DNA from: an uncultured Prevotella sp. | GTDB lineage: Bacteria > Bacteroidota > Bacteroidia > Bacteroidales > Bacteroidaceae | NCBI GenBank assembly: GCA_934281565.1 | Contig: CAKQXI010000008.1 | Coordinates: 1 to 35,231, forward strand | Reading direction: 5' to 3' | DNA length: 35,231 nt | Shown here: positions 16,804-23,292 of the stretch, piece by piece | Layout of the letters: the number at the start of each line of letters is the position of its first letter | Position numbering within the stretch: position 1 is the first letter of the stretch | The notes under the pieces: model-generated | Seen by the model: the letters and a program-made list of their open reading frames with translations, nothing else | Told to the model about the DNA's origin: nothing | Database searches by the model: none | Program-made: the position numbers and the translations under genes

Positions 16804-16998
16804 ATGCTGCAACATCAGCAAGAAGCTGACAAACGTATTGACGAGGTGTTCCGTAGGTCACACGACCGATCTTTGTGTATTGATGATGTCGTATATCATA
16901 TAGGTGCATCCATCAAGGACTTAGGCAAGAAGTGGTTTGCCTTTGCAAAAATGGAAGTATTGCGACCAGCAGAGTTGGTCGCAAAGATTAATGAATAA
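16804..16998 (+). pseudogene. Internally deleted remnant of a RhuM/ORF6N-like protein
   Basis: A 64-codon ORF. Its first part (LQHQQEADKRIDEVF) resembles the helical linker of RhuM/ORF6N-type proteins. The rest (HDRSLCIDD, then VYHIGASIKDLGKKWFAF) resembles the C-terminal end of their PLD-like domain, which normally carries HDRFLIID and YHxGASLKDLGKKWFA. The family is several times longer and has a long stretch between these two parts. Here they are joined in frame, so an internal deletion is likely, and the N-terminal domain is missing too. The ATG at 16804 follows an in-frame stop. It may be expressed as a mini-protein, but a decayed gene is the simpler reading. Confidence 0.55.
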
Positions 16999-17049
16999 CT
17001 GCACCCATTGGTACATTCATATCTTATTGTGTATTAAGCTATTAATGCA

Positions 17050-17123
17050 CTGCAAGGATATGGAAAAAATAATTATTAGTCGTGGAAATCTATCATTTTT
17101 TCCCACATTTTCACGACTAATAA
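17050..17123. repeat. Left copy of a ~40-bp repeat, folded as an inverted repeat
   Basis: 17050-17089 is nearly identical to 18849-18888, the promoter region of the DUF4143 gene (one substitution, one inserted T, one A fewer). The copy contains TTATTAGTCGTG at 17073-17084, whose exact complement lies at 17112-17123. The copy of the -7 box is altered (TATCCTTG). Confidence 0.7.
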
Positions 17124-17220
17124 CACTATTTAACAAATGTGTTCCATTAAACATATATGCCATAATCTCTCTTTCAATTCTATCTCATATACTAAAAATT
17201 GTAAATTATTCAAGCAAAGA

Positions 17221-17251
17221 TTTGTTTTTCTGAAAAATATTCGTATTTTTG
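17221..17251 (+). promoter_or_regulatory. Strong promoter for a small RNA
   Basis: -33 TTTG at 17221-17224, 19-base spacer, -7 TATTTTTG at 17244-17251. It is among the best promoter matches in the window, yet no intact gene lies downstream on this strand. Confidence 0.75.
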
Positions 17252-17257
17252 CAGTAA

Positions 17258-17320
17258 CAGATTCCGCCACGCTTCCCATTAGAACAGCGAACCAGGGCGG
17301 AACTTCGTTTTTATATAGAT
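17258..17320 (+). ncRNA. Candidate AbiF-type small structured RNA
   Basis: Starting just after the promoter, TTCCGCC (17262-17268) pairs with GGCGGAA (17296-17302) around an inner CGCT/AGCG stem (17270-17273 with 17286-17289), followed by CGTTTTTATAT. The order promoter, short structured RNA, T tract, then an Abi-like start codon matches the AbiF RNA motif reported upstream of abiF genes. The identity is inferred from architecture and remembered features, not from a covariance-model search. The RNA boundaries are estimates. Confidence 0.5.
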
Positions 17321-17322
17321 AT

Positions 17323-17376
17323 ATGGATTATACTAAGCGACCCCTTGAATACTATCTTTCTAAGTTCTTTGCTTAG
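17323..17376 (+). pseudogene. Truncated start of an Abi_2 family (AbiD/AbiF-like) gene
   Basis: Seventeen codons. The first eight (MDYTKRPL) match the usual beginning of Abi_2 abortive-infection proteins of Bacteroidales (about 300 residues, M-x-YTKRP...). Similarity then breaks off and the ORF stops four bases before the converging DUF4143 gene ends. With the RNA upstream, this looks like the stub of an AbiF-type toxin gene removed by deletion. The assignment rests on eight residues plus context. Confidence 0.45.
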
Positions 17377-17380
17377 TTGC

Positions 17381-18724
17381 TTAGTAACTATTTAAGAGGA
17401 ATGCCATATAAAGGGGAAGTGTCAGTATTGCGCCACTCTTTCCAACGTTGTAATCTCCCAATTTGATAGCTTGATAGACATGGTATTTGTCAGGATGAGC
17501 CAAGATGGTCTTGGTGCTTTTGGTGTTTCCGTCTTTGGCTTTCACTTCCACTAATACGCAAGAACCCTTATAGCGTATGACGAAATCCACTTCCAATCCT
17601 GAGTCTTTGCGGAAATAGTATAGTTTTCGTTTCATTTTAGTGAAAATGTCGGCTATCAAGTTTTCAAAGATTGCTCCTTTGTAGCCATAGAGGTTGCCTT
17701 GCAGAATGTCAAACTGTGTACCGTCTTCCAACATGGAGACAAATAGCCCTGTATCTGTCATGTATACCTTGAATATATCGGGTATGGAATTGCCATCTAA
17801 GGGCAATTCTGTTATGTTCAGATTATGGCAGCGATTGATGATGCCAGCATCTTCTATCCATTGGAGGCTTCCTTGATACTGGGAGGCTTTGCTGTTTTTT
17901 CTTACTAAAGTATATTGGAATTTCTTGTTCTCCTTGCTTAGTTGTTGGGGAATTGACTCAAAGCACTCTCTGATTCTTGGCTTATCGCTCTCATTGGCAT
18001 ATTTTACCATGTCATCTTCATATTCTGCAATGATGTTCCGTTGTTCTTCCAAGACTCTCCCTAAGTCGTGGTTCTGCAGGAACAGACTTACTACTGCTGG
18101 CATCCCTCCGACAACTGTATATTGCAAAATCAGTTGGCGAAAACGCCTATGCAATGCTTCTGGCACGGGTTGCTCCAGCATGAAACATTCTTTTATTTTG
18201 TCTATGACGGGGGATGTTATTCCATTTGCCCAAAGAAATTCTTCAAAATCCAAAGGGTACATATCTACGATGGTTTCATATCCTACGGGAATGGATGTTT
18301 TTGAATATTCTTCATTTGTCTTGCGAGAGTGATTGCCATAACCTTTCACACCCAGCAGTGAGCCTGTGGCTATCACATCGTACCTACCATCTGTCTTGAA
18401 AAACTTCAGGGCAGTACGAGCCGCTGGGCATTCTTGGATTTCGTCAAGGATAAGGCAAGTTTGCTGAGGTACGAATACACTTCCTGGGATCATTGCCGTT
18501 ATGTTAATGACAATGTCGTCTGTAAGCTTAGAACCCTCAAATGCCATTGCATAGTCAGGATTAAGCATGAAGTTGATATAAACGACATGGGGATAGTTGT
18601 CTTTAGCGAACTTTTGTACACTAAATGTTTTCCCACATTGCCGACATCCTTTGATGACTATTGGTTTATGATTCGGCTCAGCTTTCCATCTTAAAAGAAT
18701 ATCGTCTATTTTTCTTTTTAGCAT
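17381..18724 (-). CDS. ATP-binding protein with DUF4143 (AAA plus PD-(D/E)XK-like), copy 1
   Basis: A 447-residue member of the archaeal/bacterial AAA_14-DUF4143 family. Walker A is GCRQCGKT (26-33) and Walker B is LILDEIQ (D94, E95). The sensor-like ATGSLLGV and the family segment DMYPLDFEEFLWANG follow. The C-terminal DUF4143 domain carries a PD-(D/E)XK-like core (EVDFVI with D380, then LVEVKA with E394 and K396). The function is unknown; the family is common in mobile or variable regions. It is intact, with a 33-bp tandem array in its apparent leader and a -7 box at 18852-18859. It is divergent from a second family member at 19246, to which it is only distantly similar. Confidence 0.9.
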   Translation of the reverse strand: MLKRKIDDILLRWKAEPNHKPIVIKGCRQCGKTFSVQKFAKDNYPHVVYINFMLNPDYAMAFEGSKLTDDIVINITAMIPGSVFVPQQTCLILDEIQECPAARTALKFFKTDGRYDVIATGSLLGVKGYGNHSRKTNEEYSKTSIPVGYETIVDMYPLDFEEFLWANGITSPVIDKIKECFMLEQPVPEALHRRFRQLILQYTVVGGMPAVVSLFLQNHDLGRVLEEQRNIIAEYEDDMVKYANESDKPRIRECFESIPQQLSKENKKFQYTLVRKNSKASQYQGSLQWIEDAGIINRCHNLNITELPLDGNSIPDIFKVYMTDTGLFVSMLEDGTQFDILQGNLYGYKGAIFENLIADIFTKMKRKLYYFRKDSGLEVDFVIRYKGSCVLVEVKAKDGNTKSTKTILAHPDKYHVYQAIKLGDYNVGKSGAILTLPLYMAFLLNSY

Positions 18725-18755
18725 AACTTTCTGATTTTTACTGAATTAAAATATA

Positions 18756-18847
18756 TCCCTCCACTTTTTCAAGGGACTTTTTCGCTTTTCACGCCACTTT
18801 TTCAAGGGACTTTTCTGCTTTTCCCTCCACTTTTTCAAGGGACTTTT
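18756..18847 (-). repeat. 33-bp tandem array in the leader of DUF4143 gene 1
   Basis: Three copies with starts at 18761, 18794 and 18827, exactly 33 bases apart, plus five bases of a fourth unit at the left. The 21-bp core (AAAGTCCCTTGAAAAAGTGG and one flanking A on the coding strand) is identical in all three. With the -7 box at 18852-18859, all copies should be in the transcript, ending 32 bases before the start codon. Confidence 0.85.
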
Positions 18848-18848
18848 G

Positions 18849-18905
18849 CTGCAAAGATAGGAAAAAAATAATTATTAGTCGTGGAAATGTGGCGAAAAAT
18901 GATGG
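18849..18905 (-). promoter_or_regulatory. Promoter region of DUF4143 gene 1 (right copy of the ~40-bp repeat)
   Basis: The -7 box TATCTTTG is the complement of 18852-18859; there is no TTTG at -33. 18849-18888 duplicates 17050-17089. The AGTCGTGG word within it recurs in the array at 19105-19203. Confidence 0.55.
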
Positions 18906-18936
18906 AATTTAAAGAAGTTTGAGAAATTGGTTTTAG

Positions 18937-19071
18937 GAAGTTATAGAAGTTAAAGAACTTAAAGAAGTTATAGCCAAATGCTTTATAGCTTAAAATCAAG
19001 CAGGAAAAAGGTGATGGCTTTAACTTCTAACGACCGTAGGGAGTGATAACTTCTTTAACTTCTATAACTTC
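18937..19071. repeat. 135-bp element bounded by 21-bp inverted repeats
   Basis: GAAGTTATAGAAGTTAAAGA and one more A at 18937-18957 has its exact complement at 19051-19071. The interior has further TTAACTTCT words. Related words recur at 27630-27662 and 28141-28259. No ORF lies inside, so it is a MITE-like or simple dispersed repeat between the two ATPase genes. Confidence 0.65.
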
Positions 19072-19104
19072 TTCTCCAACTCCCATACATACGAAATTAG
19101 TAAA

Positions 19105-19203
19105 AGTCGTGGGAAAAATGTGATGAAATGGGTAAAAAGTCGTGCAGAAAATGTGATAAAGTAGGTTAAAAGTCGTGGGAAAAATGTGATGAAGTAACGG
19201 TAA
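19105..19203 (+). repeat. 33-bp tandem array upstream of DUF4143 gene 2
   Basis: Three copies starting at 19105, 19138 and 19171, again exactly 33 bases apart. Copies one and three share AGTCGTGGGAAAAATGTGAT; copy two differs at a few bases. Aligned with the array of gene 1 the units agree in AAAAGTC, then G and AAAAA, and both read in the direction of their own gene. The array ends 15 bases before the -7 box at 19219. Confidence 0.85.
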
Positions 19204-19218
19204 TTCATTGATATTTAG

Positions 19219-19226
19219 TATATTTG
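19219..19226 (+). promoter_or_regulatory. Probable -7 box of DUF4143 gene 2
   Basis: TATATTTG, 19 bases before the start codon. No TTTG is found at -33; the last 33-bp unit occupies that place. Confidence 0.55.
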
Positions 19227-19245
19227 CAAAATAAAAAGGAAATCA

Positions 19246-20556
19246 ATGGAAAGAATACTGTTAGAAGACTTAAAGAAATGGAAAGAAAAGGCTGATAGAA
19301 AGCCTCTGATTCTTCGTGGAGCAAGGCAAGTAGGGAAGACTTGGCTCCTAAAGGACTTTGGAGAAAAATGCTTCAAAGATATTTGTTATGTTAATTTTGA
19401 GCAGAAAGACATCTTGGGCAAGGTCTTTGAGGGAACATTGTCGCCAAAGCGCATAATCGAACAGTTATCTATTTATCATGGAAAGAAGATAGAACCACAA
19501 GATACCTTGATAATTTTTGATGAGGTGCAGGAATTGCCACGTGCCTTAACCTCACTAAAATACTTTGCGGAGGAAGCTCCTGAGTATGCGATATGCTGTG
19601 CTGGCTCTTTATTGGGAGTAGCTTTGCATGAAGGAACATCTTTCCCTGTGGGCAAGGTGGATTTTTTGGACTTATATCCTTTGTCTTTCAGGGAGTTCTT
19701 GTTGGCAAACCATGAAGATATGCTCGTTGATTTCATATTAAAAGGCAACCGAGACTTGCAAGCGTTTGAAGAAAAGCTGATGGATTATTTAAAGAAATAT
19801 TTCATCATTGGTGGTATGCCTGCTGCAATCTTGAAATGGATAGAGACCCAAGATTTCTTTGAGGTAGATGATGTGCAAAAGCAACTTCTTATCGCATACC
19901 AGAATGATTTCTCAAAGCATGCTCCCCAACAGATGGTTGAGAAGATTAGATATATCTGGGACTCTATTCCCTCACAGTTGGCAAAAGAGAATAAGAAGTT
20001 TGTTTATGGACTTGTTCGTACAGGGGCACGAGCTCGTGAGTATGAGGATGCTTTGATGTGGTTGTCTGATGCAGGGGAAATCATTAGGACTTATAATGTC
20101 AGCAAGCCCGATGTGCCTTTGAAAGCGTATGCCGACTTGAAGGCGTTTAAAGTCTTTTTGCTGGATGTAGGTCTATTGAGGTGTCTTGGGGGAGTATCGC
20201 CAAAGGTGATATTGGAGGGAAGCCGAATATTTGAGGAATTCAAGGGAGCTTTGACAGAGCAGTATGTTTGCCAGGAGCTCCAGTTGTTCAGACGTTTGCA
20301 AGGCAATTATTATTGGACATCTTCTTCTGTGGCAGAGATAGATTTTCTTGTTTCTGATGGAATGGGCATTTATCCTCTTGAGTGCAAGGCAGGTTATACG
20401 ATGAATGCCAAGAGTTTGAAATCTTATAAGGAAAAGTATTCTCCGTCTTGGTCATTCCGTACGAGTTTGTTGCCGTATGAAAAGAATAGTGAGGCTCATA
20501 CAACCAATCTTCCCCTTTATATGTTTTTTGCCTTGGTCAATGAGTTGCCAAAGTAG
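19246..20556 (+). CDS. ATP-binding protein with DUF4143 (AAA plus PD-(D/E)XK-like), copy 2
   Basis: 436 residues of the same AAA_14-DUF4143 family as the gene at 17381. Walker A is GARQVGKT (25-32) and Walker B is LIIFDEVQ (D92, E93). CAGSLLGVAL, DLYPLSFREFLLANHE and IIGGMPAAI follow. The DUF4143 part has the nuclease-like core EIDFLV (D366) and PLECKAG (E379, K381). It starts MERILLEDLKKWKEK with no alternative nearby. The two copies differ in most residues outside motifs, so they are not a recent duplication. It has its own array, -7 box and terminator, and converges on metG. Function unknown; no toxin or partner gene is adjacent. Confidence 0.9.
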   Translation: MERILLEDLKKWKEKADRKPLILRGARQVGKTWLLKDFGEKCFKDICYVNFEQKDILGKVFEGTLSPKRIIEQLSIYHGKKIEPQDTLIIFDEVQELPRALTSLKYFAEEAPEYAICCAGSLLGVALHEGTSFPVGKVDFLDLYPLSFREFLLANHEDMLVDFILKGNRDLQAFEEKLMDYLKKYFIIGGMPAAILKWIETQDFFEVDDVQKQLLIAYQNDFSKHAPQQMVEKIRYIWDSIPSQLAKENKKFVYGLVRTGARAREYEDALMWLSDAGEIIRTYNVSKPDVPLKAYADLKAFKVFLLDVGLLRCLGGVSPKVILEGSRIFEEFKGALTEQYVCQELQLFRRLQGNYYWTSSSVAEIDFLVSDGMGIYPLECKAGYTMNAKSLKSYKEKYSPSWSFRTSLLPYEKNSEAHTTNLPLYMFFALVNELPK

Positions 20557-20577
20557 TTGTTTTTGTAACAATTTCAA

Positions 20578-20629
20578 TCCTTATTTTGCCGCTAAGGGGG
20601 TAAAATATGCGTTAGCGGCAAAATAAGGA
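20578..20629 (+). terminator. Strong stem-loop after DUF4143 gene 2
   Basis: Perfect 18-bp stem (20578-20595 with 20612-20629; core TATTTTGCCGCTAA) with a 16-base loop. It extends by six more pairs past a two-base bulge (20572-20577 with 20632-20637). Confidence 0.75.
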
Positions 20630-20650
20630 AATTGAAAACTATATAAAAAT

Positions 20651-20677
20651 CCCCCTATAACCTTGTGGCATAGGGGG
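20651..20677 (-). terminator. Intrinsic terminator of metG
   Basis: On the minus strand an 8-bp stem (complement of CCCCCTAT 20651-20658 and ATAGGGGG 20670-20677) is followed by ATTTTTATA. It lies 15 bases beyond the metG stop. Confidence 0.8.
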
Positions 20678-20691
20678 TTAAATGAATATAC

Positions 20692-22755
20692 TTATCCAAC
20701 TTGGCTTCCTGGCTTCACGCTACCTAAGAGAGAAGTAACGTTGAGGCTGCCATCGAAGTTTACGGCAGAGAGAATCATGCCTTGGCTCTCGATGCCCATC
20801 ATCTTGCGTGGGGCAAAGTTGGCAACGAACAATACATCTTTGCCTATCAAATCCTCTGGCTCATAGTAAGCTGCGATGCCAGAGCAGATGGTACGCTCTA
20901 CACCACTGCCATCGTCAATGGTGAACTTCAAGAGCTTCTTTGACTTCTTAACTTTCTCGCAGTTCAAGATATGACCGACACGGATGTCCAATTTCTCGAA
21001 GTCCTCGAATGCAACTTCTGGCTTGATAGGCTCTGCCTTGTAAGCAGCTTCCTCGTTGGCTTTCTTGGTGTCAGCTAACTTCTGGAGTTGTTTGTCAATG
21101 GTCTCGTCATCAATCTTCTCGAAAAGAAGCTCTGGCTCAGCGAGCTGGTCACCTGCTTTCAAGAGGTCGGTACTGCCAAGCTGACTCCACTCAAAGTTAG
21201 GCATATTGATCATCTTGCGCAACTTCTCTGATGAGAAAGGCAAGAATGGCTCAAAGGCAATGGCAAGGTTGGCAACCAACTGGAGGGAGATGTTCAGGAT
21301 GGTCTCCACACGCTTAGGGTCGGTCTTCCAAACTTTCCAAGGCTCACATTCCGTGATGTACTTGTTGCCGATACGAGCCAAGTTCATGGCTTCTTTCTGT
21401 GCCTCACGGAACTTGAATATATCAAGATACTGCTCTACCTTTTCCTTTACATCCTTGAACTCAGCGATGGCAGCCTTGTCTACATCTTGCAATTCACCAC
21501 AAGCAGGAACTACACCGTTCCAATATTTCTTGGTAAGTTGGAGAGCACGATTAACGAAGTTGCCATAAACGGCAACCAACTCGGAGTTGTTGCGCTCCTG
21601 AAAGTCTTTCCATGTGAAGTTGTTGTCCTTGGTCTCTGGTGCATTGGCTGTCAAAACATAGCGCAAAACATCCTGTTTGCCAGGCATATCAACGAGATAT
21701 TCATGCAACCATACTGCCCAGTTGCGAGAAGTGGAAATCTTATCATCCTCCAAGTTCAAGAACTCATTGGCTGGTACATTATCTGGTAAGATATAGTCGC
21801 CATGAGCTTTCAACATAGTAGGGAAAATGATGCAGTGGAACACGATGTTGTCCTTGCCGATGAAGTGGACAAGACGAGTCTCTGGGTCTTGCCACCATTT
21901 CTGCCATGTTCCCCATTTCTCTGGCTCCTTGTCGCATAGCTCCTTAGTATTGGAAATGTAGCCGATAGGTGCATCAAACCAAACATAGAGCACCTTTCCG
22001 TCTGCTCCCTCTACTGGTACAGGGATACCCCAGTCTAAGTCGCGAGTCATGGCACGAGGCTGTAAATCCATGTCGAGCCAGCTCTTGCACTGACCATATA
22101 CGTTGGAACGCCACTCTTTATGACCTTCGAGTATCCATTTCTTCAACCAGTCTTGATACTCGTTCAATGGCAAGTACCAGTTCTTGGTCTTCTTGATGAC
22201 AGGTTTGCTACCACTGATGGTAGAGTGGGGATTAATCAGCTCCATAGGACTCAGGTCGCTACCGCATTTCTCACACTGGTCACCATAGGCATTCTGGTTG
22301 TGGCAGTGAGGACATTCGCCCATGATATAGCGGTCGGCAAGGAACTGATGAGCTTCTTCGTCATAATATTGTTCTGTCTCTTTCTCTACCAACTTGCCCT
22401 CGTCATAGAGCTTGCGGAAGAACTCGCTGGCAAACTTGTTATGAGTTTCGGAAGTGGTACGGCTATATACATCGAAAGAGATGCCGAAGTCCTCGAAACT
22501 CTTTTTAATCATAGAGTGATAACGGTCTACCACATCCTGAGGTGTAATGCCCTCTTTCTTGGCACGGATTGTGATAGGCACACCGTGCTCGTCGCTACCG
22601 CCGATGAATACAACATCTTGTTGCTTTAAGCGGAGATAACGTACATAGATGTCGGCTGGTACATAGACACCAGCTAAATGACCGATATGTACACCACCGT
22701 TAGCGTATGGCAGGGCAGCGGTAACGGTAGTACGTTTGAATTTCTTTTGTTCCAT
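20692..22755 (-). CDS. metG: Methionyl-tRNA synthetase
   Basis: Charges elongator and initiator tRNA-Met. It is 687 residues, the long bacterial form. HIGH motif at 23-26 (GGVHIGHLAG); zinc knuckle with C149, C152, C162 and C165; KMSKS equivalent KISTS at 340-344. The helical anticodon-binding domain follows. The C-terminal Trbp111-like tRNA-binding and dimerisation domain contains LDIRVGHIL, ICSGIAAYY and FVANFAPRKMMGIESQGMILSA. The start is ATG at 22755 (MEQKKFKRTT). A TTG ten codons upstream lies inside the -7 box of the promoter and cannot be the start. It is transcribed alone. Confidence 0.97.
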   Translation of the reverse strand: MEQKKFKRTTVTAALPYANGGVHIGHLAGVYVPADIYVRYLRLKQQDVVFIGGSDEHGVPITIRAKKEGITPQDVVDRYHSMIKKSFEDFGISFDVYSRTTSETHNKFASEFFRKLYDEGKLVEKETEQYYDEEAHQFLADRYIMGECPHCHNQNAYGDQCEKCGSDLSPMELINPHSTISGSKPVIKKTKNWYLPLNEYQDWLKKWILEGHKEWRSNVYGQCKSWLDMDLQPRAMTRDLDWGIPVPVEGADGKVLYVWFDAPIGYISNTKELCDKEPEKWGTWQKWWQDPETRLVHFIGKDNIVFHCIIFPTMLKAHGDYILPDNVPANEFLNLEDDKISTSRNWAVWLHEYLVDMPGKQDVLRYVLTANAPETKDNNFTWKDFQERNNSELVAVYGNFVNRALQLTKKYWNGVVPACGELQDVDKAAIAEFKDVKEKVEQYLDIFKFREAQKEAMNLARIGNKYITECEPWKVWKTDPKRVETILNISLQLVANLAIAFEPFLPFSSEKLRKMINMPNFEWSQLGSTDLLKAGDQLAEPELLFEKIDDETIDKQLQKLADTKKANEEAAYKAEPIKPEVAFEDFEKLDIRVGHILNCEKVKKSKKLLKFTIDDGSGVERTICSGIAAYYEPEDLIGKDVLFVANFAPRKMMGIESQGMILSAVNFDGSLNVTSLLGSVKPGSQVG

Positions 22756-22782
22756 ATTAGCTAATATATTTAATTTTAGGTG

Positions 22783-22813
22783 CAAAATTACAAAAAATAG
22801 TGGAATTCACAAA
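22783..22813 (-). promoter_or_regulatory. Promoter of metG
   Basis: Minus strand: -33 TTTG (complement of 22810-22813), 19-base spacer, -7 TAATTTTG (complement of 22783-22790). The short leader of about 20 bases fixes the metG start at 22755. Confidence 0.75.
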
Positions 22814-22996
22814 ATAAAAAATACCTTTGTATTCATAAAGTTCATGAATGTCACAAACTTTAGAAGACAAAAATAATAAGAAAGATGATGCCAAAAAATG
22901 CCAGATACCTGTCATACAATAAAGAGGTATCTTAAACATAGGGATTAAGATGGTTAAGGTGAATGACCTTACTCCTTGATGAAACGGTTTTAAACC

Positions 22997-23092
22997 TTAG
23001 AGACCGAAAGCTAACAAAACCAACAATTCTGCGATAAGTGCCACGAATGATACCTTCTTGATGATTTCTGCTGTTCTGTAAATGCACTCCAT
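22997..23092 (-). CDS. Putative 31-residue single-pass membrane protein
   Basis: A small ORF between comM and metG. It starts MECIYRTAEIIKKVS and continues as one hydrophobic helix (FVALIAELLVLLAFGL) to a TAA. The layout, a short positively charged head and a ~16-residue hydrophobic tail, fits a small inner-membrane protein. It has a promoter-like region (23175-23241) about 85 bases upstream that it shares in design with the ThiE-like gene. A longer overlapping ORF on the same strand (22932-23144) is hydrophilic and low in recognisable pattern. No family is recognised. The coding status is inferred from composition and promoter only. Confidence 0.4.
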   Translation of the reverse strand: MECIYRTAEIIKKVSFVALIAELLVLLAFGL

Positions 23093-23174
23093 AATTGTAA
23101 TCTTTTAATAGTTCATTTAAATAATGTTCTTTGTCATAGGTCATACCACTTATTAAGTGTATGTCCTGTTAACT

Positions 23175-23241
23175 GAGTGCAAAATTAGTCTTATTATTTG
23201 TTGTTTGTGGGTAATATGTTGCTTTTTGGGTGGTAAATTCT
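23175..23241 (-). promoter_or_regulatory. Promoter region with shared upstream element (second copy)
   Basis: -7 TAATTTTG (complement of 23180-23187). The element AGAATTTACCACCCAAAAAG lies at 23222-23241 on the minus strand, 19 of 20 bases identical to that at 8814-8833 and at the same distance from the -7 box. Confidence 0.5.
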
Positions 23242-23277
23242 ATTGTTTTTCCTCCTTTCCAACAGTTTTTACCACCC
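23228..23277. repeat. 10-bp inverted repeat GGGTGGTAAA/TTTACCACCC
   Basis: The two arms are 23228-23237 and 23268-23277. One arm is the shared promoter element; the other begins 16 bases past the comM stop. It may give two facing binding sites or act as a weak comM terminator, but it has no T tract on the comM strand. Confidence 0.55.
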
Positions 23278-23292
23278 TAATAACAATTTTTA

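Noticed and set aside
18756..19203. 33-bp repeat arrays as CRISPR
   Set aside because: The copies are contiguous with no spacers, there are only three per array, and no cas gene is nearby.
18725..19245. Insertion sequence between the two ATPases
   Set aside because: Repeats are present, but no transposase frame exists on either strand and no target duplication was found.
22756..22785. TTG start ten codons upstream for metG
   Set aside because: The codon lies inside the -7 promoter box and the ATG at 22755 gives the expected family N-terminus.
22932..23144. 70-codon minus-strand ORF between comM and metG
   Set aside because: Basic, irregular composition with no pattern; the overlapping 31-codon membrane ORF in another frame is the more protein-like reading.
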